Assembly (NCBI GenBank): GCA_947589695.1
Contig: CANQBY010000021.1
Coordinates: forward strand, 1-12,446
DNA: 12,446 nt
From: an uncultured Bacilli bacterium
GTDB lineage: Bacteria > Bacillota_I > Bacilli_A > RF39 > UBA660
Reading direction: 5' to 3'
Shown here: one piece after another, positions 6,611 through 12,446 of the stretch
Numbering within the stretch: the stretch's first letter is position 1
Layout: every line of letters starts with the position of its first letter
Made by a program: the position numbers and the translations under genes
Notes under the pieces: generated by a model
The model's database searches: none
What the model was told of the DNA's origin: nothing
The model's input: only the letters and a program-made list of their open reading frames with translations

Positions 6611-6639
6611 AAAAAAAAGCCTAACTTTAAAGTTAGCTT
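6611..6639 (-). terminator. Terminator of secreted protein gene A
   Basis: Minus-strand stem AAGC-TAACTTT / AAAGTTA-G-GCTT (6639-6617) with one bulged G, followed by a run of T (6618-6611). The TAA stop of the gene (6635-6633) lies inside the stem. Confidence 0.85.
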
Positions 6640-7226
6640 ATTGGTACATCACCACTATAAACAGATATTTGTGCTTGAAATTTTTGTCCCATAATATTAT
6701 TTTCTGCAGACTCATCAATCCATAACCTTAACTCATGAGTCTTTGTCGCCGTTGTACTGCCAGCTGCCCCAATAGATTCCCCATCGATTAACACATAAGT
6801 TTTATCCACATTATTTTGATCCTTTATTAATTCACTAGGAACTGAAAAAGTTCCTAAATTACTCAATTTAGCAAAGGTTGTACCATCAGTTGAATAATTA
6901 ATTAAAGGAAATAAAGTCGCAGATGAACCTTTTAAAACATTTAACAATACTTTATAATTTGTTTCCATCCCACAAGTATTCGTTACTGTCATCGTATATG
7001 GAGCTAATTTTAAACCAGTCTCATTAGACATTGGATAACCTGTTACATTTATTAAATTAGCTTCGGTAAAAGACACATCAAAACATGCTGAATTAAGAAC
7101 ATTGGCTTGTTCCTGGACAGCACCTACTGATAGATAAGCAAAAGTTACACTTGCAGTCGCAATAATAACAATCACAATAGATAAGCAAAGTAAAAATATT
7201 GTCTTTTTATTATCCACGTTCTCCAC
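6633..7226 (-). CDS. Secreted protein A with SipW-type signal-like N-terminus
   Basis: About 197 aa from GTG 7226. The start is uncertain: the frame is open from GTG 7238, but the predicted transcription start is near 7241, so GTG 7226 (GGAG 6 nt upstream) or GTG 7217 is more likely. A short basic head (NVDNKK) is followed by a hydrophobic core and ATASVTFAYLS, the pattern of SipW-dependent (TasA/camelysin-like) signal sequences. The exported part has one cysteine pair, CFDVSF and NTCG, that could form a disulphide. Motifs shared with secreted protein B include GYPM, LAPYTMTVTNTC, NYKVLL, VDKTYVLIDG, LRLWIDE and KFQAQISVY. The domain looks all-beta. A surface or matrix role is inference. No sipW gene is in the window, and the family name is not certain. 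Confidence 0.75.
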   Translation of the reverse strand: MENVDNKKTIFLLCLSIVIVIIATASVTFAYLSVGAVQEQANVLNSACFDVSFTEANLINVTGYPMSNETGLKLAPYTMTVTNTCGMETNYKVLLNVLKGSSATLFPLINYSTDGTTFAKLSNLGTFSVPSELIKDQNNVDKTYVLIDGESIGAAGSTTATKTHELRLWIDESAENNIMGQKFQAQISVYSGDVPIS

Positions 7227-7247
7227 CAACTTCTCCACTATATTACT

Positions 7248-7276
7248 ATTATAAATGATTTTTAGTATTTTGAAAA
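7248..7276 (-). promoter_or_regulatory. Promoter of secreted protein gene A
   Basis: Minus-strand TTTTCA (7276-7271), a 17-nt spacer and TATAAT (7253-7248). Both hexamers and 11 of 17 spacer bases are the same as in the promoter of gene B (7947-7975). It is followed by a leader of about 15 nt. Confidence 0.65.
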
Positions 7277-7286
7277 GCCTAAATAG

Positions 7287-7309
7287 AAAAAAACTTCCAA
7301 AAGGAAGTT
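7287..7309 (-). terminator. Terminator of secreted protein gene B
   Basis: Minus-strand AACTTCC (7309-7303), loop TTTT, GGAAGTT (7298-7292), then a T run (7291-7287). The TAA stop of gene B (7310-7308) overlaps the stem. Confidence 0.85.
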
Positions 7310-7919
7310 AAATATCTGCATAAATTATAATCTTACCCTTAAACTTATTAGTCATTACTTCATTACCAGCTTCACTATTTATCCATAAGTATAATTTATA
7401 AGTCTTAGTTTCATCAAAATTCAAAATACCTGAATCTTTTAAAAGATATGATTTATCTATATTATGAGTACTTTTAATATTTTCTGGTAAGTCATTATAT
7501 AGATTAGCTTCACTTAACTTGGTACCTGTAGTTCCAACTACATCACCATTCTCAACCAATTTATATTTAATTTGACTAGTCAAATCCTTTGAAACATCTT
7601 CACCATCTAATTTTAAAGAACTCAAAATAATTTTATAATTTATCCCTTCAGCCGAATTTTCCCGAGTACAAGTATTATGTATCGTAAAAGTATGAGGAGT
7701 GCCCTGTAAAGCTTTATCATCATCCATCGGATATGCATTCGTTATATTTATATCATCTTGGCCATCTTTAAATTCTATCTTAAAACAAGTGGTTGCTAAA
7801 CTATTTGGGTTCTCCTGTTCATCAGAAACAGAATAAAAAGAATAACTAGTACCTATAGTCATCGTAATTAAAATCATAACTGTTAAGATTCCTAATGTTA
7901 CTCGATAGCCTACCCGCAT
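7308..7919 (-). CDS. Secreted protein B with SipW-type signal-like N-terminus
   Basis: 203 aa from ATG 7919. The longer GTG reading (7928) starts inside the AGGTGAT ribosome binding site (7930-7924). A basic head MRVGYR, a hydrophobic core (8-23) and GTSYSFYS form a SipW-type signal-like N-terminus. It is a paralogue of protein A: QENPNSLATTCFKIEF, NAYPM (61-65), HTFTIHNTC (76-84), NYKIILSSLK, IDKSYLLKD, YKLYLWINSEAGNE and KFKGKIIIYADI match A in the same order. The cysteines C45 and C84 correspond to A's pair. It carries a longer, more charged middle than A (about 103-150). It is monocistronic and probably exposed outside the cell; the function is unknown. It resembles TasA/camelysin-type surface proteins in signal type only. 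Confidence 0.8.
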   Translation of the reverse strand: MRVGYRVTLGILTVMILITMTIGTSYSFYSVSDEQENPNSLATTCFKIEFKDGQDDINITNAYPMDDDKALQGTPHTFTIHNTCTRENSAEGINYKIILSSLKLDGEDVSKDLTSQIKYKLVENGDVVGTTGTKLSEANLYNDLPENIKSTHNIDKSYLLKDSGILNFDETKTYKLYLWINSEAGNEVMTNKFKGKIIIYADI

Positions 7920-7946
7920 TATTATCACCTATTTTATCTAATACTA

Positions 7947-7975
7947 ATTATAAGACATTTTTCTAATTTTGAAAA
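7947..7975 (-). promoter_or_regulatory. Promoter of secreted protein gene B
   Basis: Minus-strand TTTTCA (7975-7970), a 17-nt spacer and TATAAT (7952-7947). It matches the promoter of gene A and lies directly after the miaB stop codon. Confidence 0.65.
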
Positions 7976-7986
7976 GAGTTTTTTTA

Positions 7987-9402
7987 CTAAATATTACTAA
8001 ATATTATTTTTTCACCATCTAAACTAAAACTTTTAGCTTCGGTAATTTTTACTTCAACAATTTTACCTATGTCTTCTTTAGCTCCACTTATATTAACTAG
8101 CTTCATAGTCTCGGTATAACCACAAACCTTATCGACCCCTTTATCACTATAACCCGTTATTAAAACTTTTACTGTTTTTCCGACATATTCTTTATTATGT
8201 TCTAAACTGTAATCATTAATTATCGTATTTAAAGTTTGTAATCTTTCTTCTTTAACTTCGGAAGCTATATTATCTTTAATTAATGCTGCCGGTGTGCCTT
8301 CTCTTGGTGAATAAATAAATGTAAAGGCACCGTCAAATTTGCACTTATTAACCACATCTAAAGTTTCTTGAAAATCCTCATCTGTTTCATTGGGAAAACC
8401 GACAATAATATCCGTTGTAATACTAACACCGGGTATTCTCTCCTTAATTTTATTATATAAAGTTAAATATTCTTCTTTGGTATAACGTCTACCCATTAAT
8501 TTTAAAATTTTGGAACTTCCACTTTGGAGTGGTAAATGAATATAAGGCATAATATTCTCATATTTTGCAATAACCTCAATCATTTCGTCAGTAAAATCCC
8601 AGGGATGAGATGTTACAAATCTAACTCTCGGAATACCAATTTTGGCTACTTCTTCTAACAAAGTAGCAAAATCATAACCTTGCTTTAAATCTTTACCATA
8701 AGCATTGACGTTTTGTCCGAGTAAAGTTACTTCTAAATATCCTTTTTTCTTTAAATCTTTTACTTCCTCTAAAATATCGTTCATTGCTCTACTTCTTTGT
8801 TTTCCTCTCGTATAAGGCACTATACAATAAGTACAAAATTTATCACAACCATACATAATATTAACCCAAGCTTCATATTTTGAATCTCGCTTATATTGAA
8901 TCTCTTCGTAAATATCGCCTTCAATGGAATAAACTTCAATATCTTGTTTATTGCTACCTTCCATGATCATTTTTCCTAAATCATTAATATTATGTGTTCC
9001 AAAAACAATATTCACAAATGGATATTTTTCTTTTAAAGTATTGGCAACTCCTTCTTGTTGAGGCATACAACCTCCCACAGCCACTATAAGTTCTGGTTTT
9101 TCTTTCTTTAAATGTTTCACTCTTCCCAAAAAACCAAATACTTTATCATGAGCATTTTCTCTTATAGCACAAGTATTTAACACAATGATATCAGCATCTT
9201 CGTAATTTTCGGTACTAATAAATCCTAAATTACTTAGAATTCCTTTTATTTCCTCCGAATCATGAACGTTCATCTGACACCCATAAGTTCTCAAATAATA
9301 TTTCTTTCCTGCAAATTTATTACTTTTTAAATTTGTTGCTTTAATGGTTTTAACCTCTTCATTACTTCTAACTTTAGCTTTTTTTAAATCTGGTAAATTC
9401 AT
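7987..9402 (-). CDS. miaB: tRNA-2-methylthio-N6-dimethylallyladenosine synthase
   Basis: 471 aa. A radical-SAM methylthiotransferase that converts i6A37, made by MiaA, to ms2i6A37 in tRNA. The N-terminal MTTase domain holds three cluster cysteines: C42 (TYGCQMN), C78 (NTCAIRE) and C112 (GGCMPQQ). The radical-SAM motif C186-x3-C190-x2-C193 (GCDKFCTYC) is followed by IVPYTRG. Further conserved blocks are LLGQNVNAYG, SHPWDF, LPLQSGS, MGRRYT and DIIVGFPNET. A C-terminal TRAM domain (about 406-470) completes the usual three-domain form. The first 33 residues are a lysine-rich extension, as in other Firmicutes MiaB. ATG 9402 has only a GTGAT-type site. I see no hairpin terminator after it. Confidence 0.97.
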   Translation of the reverse strand: MNLPDLKKAKVRSNEEVKTIKATNLKSNKFAGKKYYLRTYGCQMNVHDSEEIKGILSNLGFISTENYEDADIIVLNTCAIRENAHDKVFGFLGRVKHLKKEKPELIVAVGGCMPQQEGVANTLKEKYPFVNIVFGTHNINDLGKMIMEGSNKQDIEVYSIEGDIYEEIQYKRDSKYEAWVNIMYGCDKFCTYCIVPYTRGKQRSRAMNDILEEVKDLKKKGYLEVTLLGQNVNAYGKDLKQGYDFATLLEEVAKIGIPRVRFVTSHPWDFTDEMIEVIAKYENIMPYIHLPLQSGSSKILKLMGRRYTKEEYLTLYNKIKERIPGVSITTDIIVGFPNETDEDFQETLDVVNKCKFDGAFTFIYSPREGTPAALIKDNIASEVKEERLQTLNTIINDYSLEHNKEYVGKTVKVLITGYSDKGVDKVCGYTETMKLVNISGAKEDIGKIVEVKITEAKSFSLDGEKIIFSNI

Positions 9403-9426
9403 TTATATCACATCCATAACCCCTAT

Positions 9427-9435
9427 ATTATATCA
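9427..9435 (-). promoter_or_regulatory. Extended -10 promoter of miaB
   Basis: Minus-strand TGA followed by TATAAT (9432-9427), about 25 nt before the miaB start and just after the stop of the upstream gene. There is no good -35 at 17 nt, so this is a plausible extended -10 promoter; co-transcription from upstream is the alternative. Confidence 0.4.
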
Positions 9436-9439
9436 TATT

Positions 9440-10084
9440 TTAGACATTATGGTATGATAACTTAATTACATAATACAATTTTAAAAGATCTTTATTAAAA
9501 TCTTTATCTAAATCTTCTATAATATTATGATAAATTAAATTAATATCATCTAATGTTTCTTCTTTATATTCATAATATAAATATTTAAGTTTTGCTTTAT
9601 CTTTATTTTGATATAAATTATTTATTTCTAACAAAATTAAATGTTTCGCTTCTCTTTCTTGTCTTAAATAAAAATTATATTCTAAAGGACTAATAATTTC
9701 ATAAATAAAAATAATTTCTTTTAAATTATAAGCAAATTCTAATATTCCTAGTTCATCATCCACGAGTAATTTACTTCTACTTATTACTAATCCTTCTTTA
9801 TTAAATTCTAATGCTAAAACATTTTTCCCATCGGTAATTAAGCAAGCATATTCAATTTTATTAATTACTTTCTTCGTATTTAATAAAGTTTTATCTTTTA
9901 TTTCTTTTAAAAAATCTTCACTTACTTTTATTTTATTAGTTAAAACATTTACAAAATCTTTATGTTTAATTTTCATTAAAGGTATCTTTTTTATTAATTC
10001 TAAATAATCAGTATCATTCCATTCATAAAACTCATATTCTTGATTTTCGCTCCAATTTAAGATTATGTCGTAATAATAATTCAT
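9440..10084 (-). CDS. UPF0736/DUF3603-family protein (YjbA-like)
   Basis: 214 aa, shorter than B. subtilis YjbA (about 250). From memory of that sequence the match runs along the length: an N-terminal YDIILNW then YEFYEW, DYLELIKKIPLMKI, FLKEIKDKT, a central KIEYACLITDGKNVLAL (76-92), SRSKLLVDDELGILEFAY (102-119) and a helical C-terminal half with REREAKHLILLEINNL (143-157). The family is of unknown function and soluble; no catalytic motif is evident. The gap before miaB is 37 nt. The ATG has a strong AAGGTGG about 7 nt upstream, which lies inside the overlapping small membrane gene. A cytoplasmic location is inferred. Confidence 0.8.
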   Translation of the reverse strand: MNYYYDIILNWSENQEYEFYEWNDTDYLELIKKIPLMKIKHKDFVNVLTNKIKVSEDFLKEIKDKTLLNTKKVINKIEYACLITDGKNVLALEFNKEGLVISRSKLLVDDELGILEFAYNLKEIIFIYEIISPLEYNFYLRQEREAKHLILLEINNLYQNKDKAKLKYLYYEYKEETLDDINLIYHNIIEDLDKDFNKDLLKLYYVIKLSYHNV

Positions 10085-10283
10085 CTTTAATCCACCTTTC
10101 TAAAGCTATAAATATACATATTAACCCCATTAATATAAAATAAAATTCTATTTTCTTACTAATAAAGTTAACAAATTCTAAAAAAGTATACCCCATACTT
10201 AATAAATTAAGATAAATAACTGTAAAGAATATGCCAAGACTAACTAATATTATTCCTGTAAAATACAATAAAATTTTTAACAT
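10032..10283 (-). CDS. Small two-helix membrane protein (hypothetical)
   Basis: 83 aa. Two hydrophobic segments (about 3-25, ending near VIYLNL, and 46-62, FYFILMGLICIFIALE) are joined by a short loop, followed by a basic tail (KDELLLRHNLKLERKSRI). It is probably an inner-membrane hairpin with a cytoplasmic tail. The ATG is preceded by AGGG 10 nt upstream, which is rather far. Its 3' end overlaps the UPF0736 gene by 53 bases and supplies that gene's ribosome binding site, which suggests coupled translation. I do not recognise a family. The membrane pattern and position make it likely to be real, but a chance ORF is possible. Confidence 0.6.
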   Translation of the reverse strand: MLKILLYFTGIILVSLGIFFTVIYLNLLSMGYTFLEFVNFISKKIEFYFILMGLICIFIALERWIKDELLLRHNLKLERKSRI

Positions 10284-10331
10284 TTCTCTATTTCCCTAAT
10301 TAATTTTATTTCTTAAATTCTAAAAATATTA

Positions 10332-10337
10332 TATAAT
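10332..10337 (+). promoter_or_regulatory. -10 box of uppP
   Basis: TATAAT, 17 nt before the uppP ATG. The corresponding -35 (TTTCTT at 10309-10314) is weak. The predicted transcription start near 10344 would give a very short leader that just includes the AGGTGAT ribosome binding site (10344-10350). Confidence 0.45.
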
Positions 10338-10354
10338 TATTCTAGGTGATATAT

Positions 10355-11167
10355 ATGAATTATTTAATTTATTTAATATTAGGCATTATTCAAGGTTTTA
10401 CCGAACCTTTACCTATAAGTTCTAGTGGTCATATTTTCTTATTTAAAAATATTTTTAATACTAACATGTTTAATGACTTAAATTTTGAAATAGTTGCCAA
10501 CTTTGGTTCTTTCTTAGCCATTCTTTTTATCTTTAGGAAAGATATTATTGATTTAATTAGTTCTTTTTTCACTTATCTATTTAATAAAGAAAAAAGACCA
10601 GTTAATAAATCAAAGTTTAAATATTGTCTTTATTTAATTGTATCCACTATCCCTGTCGGAATAGTTGGGGTTATTTTTAAAGATTTAATCGAAGAAAAAT
10701 TTTCTAATCTATATTTTTTAGGTTTTGCTTTTCTAATTACCGCTTTAATGCTTTTCTTAATTAGAAACAAAAAAGGAACCAAAGAAGATTACGATATTAC
10801 TTTAAAAGACGCCATCATAATCGGGTTATTTCAAATGATTACTATTATGCCTGGTATTTCTCGGAGTGGTACCGTGCTTGTCGCGTGTCTCCTTGTAGGT
10901 ATGAAACGTTCTACTGCCTTAAAATATACTTTTATTTTATATTTCCCTATCAGTGTTGCAACCATGCTTCTAGGAGTTAGTGATTTAATCGTGGCCCATA
11001 CTTTAAGTACTTTATTTATCCCTTATTTAATAGGTTTTACTGCTTCTCTTATTGTTACCTACTTCACCTATAAATGGTTATCTAAATTAGTTCAAAATGG
11101 TAAACTTTGGAAGTTCTCTATTTACTGTATCTGTCTTGCTATCTTTATCTTTATTTATTTTCGCTAG
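10355..11167 (+). CDS. uppP: Undecaprenyl-diphosphatase (UppP/BacA)
   Basis: 270 aa, typical length. A multi-span inner-membrane enzyme that dephosphorylates undecaprenyl diphosphate, recycling the lipid carrier for peptidoglycan and other wall polymers; overexpression is known to give bacitracin resistance. Motif 1, QGFTEPLPISSSGH (13-26), carries the catalytic glutamate region (E17) and His26. Motif 2 is PGISRSGT (166-173) with R170. The usual F after TE is P here (TEPLP). About eight hydrophobic segments are visible. ATG 10355 is chosen over an in-frame GTG at 10346 that is part of AGGTGAT. The TAG stop lies inside the terminator stem. It is divergent from the 83-aa gene and convergent with the ORF6N gene. 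Confidence 0.95.
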   Translation: MNYLIYLILGIIQGFTEPLPISSSGHIFLFKNIFNTNMFNDLNFEIVANFGSFLAILFIFRKDIIDLISSFFTYLFNKEKRPVNKSKFKYCLYLIVSTIPVGIVGVIFKDLIEEKFSNLYFLGFAFLITALMLFLIRNKKGTKEDYDITLKDAIIIGLFQMITIMPGISRSGTVLVACLLVGMKRSTALKYTFILYFPISVATMLLGVSDLIVAHTLSTLFIPYLIGFTASLIVTYFTYKWLSKLVQNGKLWKFSIYCICLAIFIFIYFR

Positions 11168-12434
11168 AATCTAGCGATTTTTTTATTTTCTTTAAAAGAT
11201 TTTCTTTTATATTAGATTCATCAAATTGATTAATTGCAAATATTTTATTTCCAGCATGATTTAAAGAGGTTCCACAGTGATATATATGTTCTTCGTCTAG
11301 TATTAGAAAACGATCATGAAAAGAATCATCATAGACTATTGTTAAATTATTATATTGTTCTTGATATTTTTCTAAATCAATTTCCATCAAAGCCTTTTTC
11401 CTTTTCGCAATTAAAATAACAGGAATCTTCACTTTTGCAATCATATCTAAAGTTGTTTTATCGGCATAATTATCAATAACAATCAAATTATTTTTAGCTT
11501 TACTCATAATATCTATTAACTTAGAATAAGCATCATATATTTGCCCTTCAAAGAAAATCATTTCTGCATCTTCTTTACTTTCAAACTTCTCAAATACTTC
11601 ATTTATTAATCTCTCATGTTTATCTAATTCTAATCTATGTAAACTTATTTCATTATTTAGATTATTTAAACTTTTAAATATATCTTGATTTTGTTTTATA
11701 AAATTTCGCATCGCAACAAATGCATCCATTATGGCTATACTTACTTTCGTTGCTACTTCTGATTTTAATACTGTTGCAAGCATTGCAACTCCTTGTTCTG
11801 TAAAAACTCTAGGATTCGTATATTTTCTTCCTCTTGTTTCATTTTTTTGGTCAAAATTTTTGACCAAAAAACTTTCACTTTCTTCTTTTGTTAATCGAAA
11901 ACTATATCTTTCCGGAAACTTTTCAGGGTTATTTTTCACTGCTTGATTTATCTCTTTAGTTCCATTTTTACACTCATAAAGTTTAGCTAAATCGGAATCT
12001 AGCATAACTTGTTTACCTCTAATTTCATAAATTAAATTCTCAATAATCCGCGTATTTACAGGCATTAAAGCCATATTATCATTATTTTTTAAATCAAACA
12101 ATCTTTTAATTCTTGCCATGATTATTTCTTTATCTTCTTTTCTTAAAATTGAATTTAATATTTCTATTCCTTCATAAGTAAAGACCCGTGGATTATTTCT
12201 CCGACCTCCATAATTATTCCAACTTGAAGTCGCAATTTTCGACCGCAAGTTTAAATATTCTTCACTTGTTAATACAAAAGTATAATTACCAAACTTTGTT
12301 AAATTGTTTTTAACATTTTCATTTAATCTTTTAGTTTCCATATTATAAAGTTTGGCTAAATCACTATCTAGCATTACTAGTGTTCCTCTAACTTCATAAA
12401 TTCTTTCTTCTCTTTTTATCACAATATCATTCAT
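11151..12434 (-). CDS. Tandem ORF6N-domain protein with PLD-like C-terminal domain
   Basis: 427 aa from ATG 12434 (GAGGG at 12446-12442; the GTG at 12437 is less likely). There are two ORF6N-like DNA-binding domains. Repeat 1 (about 11-114) has IYEVRGTLVMLDSDLAKLY, a GGRRNNPRVFTYEGIEIL block and a diverged end. Repeat 2 (about 134-244) has IYEIRGKQVMLDSDLAKLY, a TNPRVFTEQGVAML block and a canonical end. ORF6N domains are known from phage and mobile-element regulators. A helical linker (245-290) leads to a PLD-like domain (about 294-415) with HDRFLILD (373-380), an HxRx4D form of the HKD motif, then CGTSLN (387-392). A single HKD-like motif would need a dimer, or the domain may be inactive and only bind nucleic acid. 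No phage genes are adjacent. The promoter is outside the window. Confidence 0.85.
   Translation of the reverse strand: MNDIVIKREERIYEVRGTLVMLDSDLAKLYNMETKRLNENVKNNLTKFGNYTFVLTSEEYLNLRSKIATSSWNNYGGRRNNPRVFTYEGIEILNSILRKEDKEIIMARIKRLFDLKNNDNMALMPVNTRIIENLIYEIRGKQVMLDSDLAKLYECKNGTKEINQAVKNNPEKFPERYSFRLTKEESESFLVKNFDQKNETRGRKYTNPRVFTEQGVAMLATVLKSEVATKVSIAIMDAFVAMRNFIKQNQDIFKSLNNLNNEISLHRLELDKHERLINEVFEKFESKEDAEMIFFEGQIYDAYSKLIDIMSKAKNNLIVIDNYADKTTLDMIAKVKIPVILIAKRKKALMEIDLEKYQEQYNNLTIVYDDSFHDRFLILDEEHIYHCGTSLNHAGNKIFAINQFDESNIKENLLKKIKKSLDSSENK
11161..11185 (+). terminator. Terminator of uppP, inside the 3' end of the convergent gene
   Basis: TCGCTAG (11161-11167), loop AAT, CTAGCGA (11171-11177), then T7 and ATTTT. 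The uppP stop TAG (11165-11167) is in the stem. Read on the minus strand, the same bases encode residues near the C-terminus (SLDSSE) of the ORF6N protein. The opposite direction has no T run. Confidence 0.9.
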
Positions 12435-12446
12435 CACAAAACCCTC

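Noticed and set aside
6633..7919. Calling the secreted pair camelysin or TasA
   Set aside because: Only the signal-type N-terminus and the probable all-beta character are shared; I see no specific protease or TasA motif, so no name is given.
11731..11946. Plus-strand ORFs opposite the ORF6N gene (also 11234-11419)
   Set aside because: Antisense to conserved ORF6N/PLD coding sequence, with no start signals.
11151..12434. Prophage or insertion element around the ORF6N gene
   Set aside because: No integrase, structural phage gene, terminal repeat or attachment site is visible in the window; a single ORF6N gene is not enough.

Overview
The window comes from a very AT-rich, low-GC Gram-positive bacterium. 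Its gene content (dnaD next to nth, cca, miaA, miaB, mscL, uppP, an UPF0736/YjbA-like gene) and its AGGTGAT-type ribosome binding sites point to the Bacilli/Firmicutes side. I infer an uncultured, host-associated Bacilli/Mollicutes-like lineage, but no rRNA is present to confirm it. The standard code (table 11) applies: TGA is used as a stop (nth, dnaD) and Trp is encoded by TGG. No tRNA, rRNA, CRISPR array, transposase or integrase was seen.

Layout. (1) 1-705: a plus-strand, membrane-anchored, cysteine-free thioredoxin-fold-like protein with its own promoter and a perfect 9-bp terminator. (2) 704-2873: three tandem minus-strand paralogues that I do not recognise. They are about 205-217 aa, with a conserved N-terminal motif ending in YQDNI, a two-helix membrane hairpin and a charged, coiled-coil-like tail. 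Each has its own near-consensus TTGACT-N17-TATAAT promoter. Two of the gene junctions carry the same terminator-promoter cassette, and a scrap of a possible fourth copy lies between the second and third genes. (3) 2935-6569: a tightly packed minus-strand housekeeping operon, mscL-miaA-cca-dnaD-nth, with TAATG stop/start overlaps. It covers osmotic safety, tRNA A37 prenylation, tRNA 3'-CCA synthesis, replication restart/initiation and base-excision repair. (4) 6611-7975: two secreted, SipW-type-signal-like paralogues, each monocistronic with an almost identical TTTTCA-N17-TATAAT promoter and its own terminator. (5) 7987-9402: miaB, which completes the ms2i6A37 pathway begun by miaA. (6) 9440-10283: an UPF0736/DUF3603-like gene and a small two-helix membrane protein gene that overlaps its start by 53 bases. 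(7) 10355-11177: uppP on the plus strand, for undecaprenyl-diphosphate recycling in the cell wall. (8) 11151-12434: a minus-strand protein with two tandem ORF6N-like domains fused to a PLD-like C-terminal domain. It converges on uppP, whose terminator lies inside its coding end.

The housekeeping part is ordinary. The parts worth attention are the tandem YQDNI paralogue cluster with its repeated regulatory cassettes, the paired secreted proteins with matched unusual promoters, and the double-ORF6N/PLD fusion. There is no gap above 300 bases without a gene.
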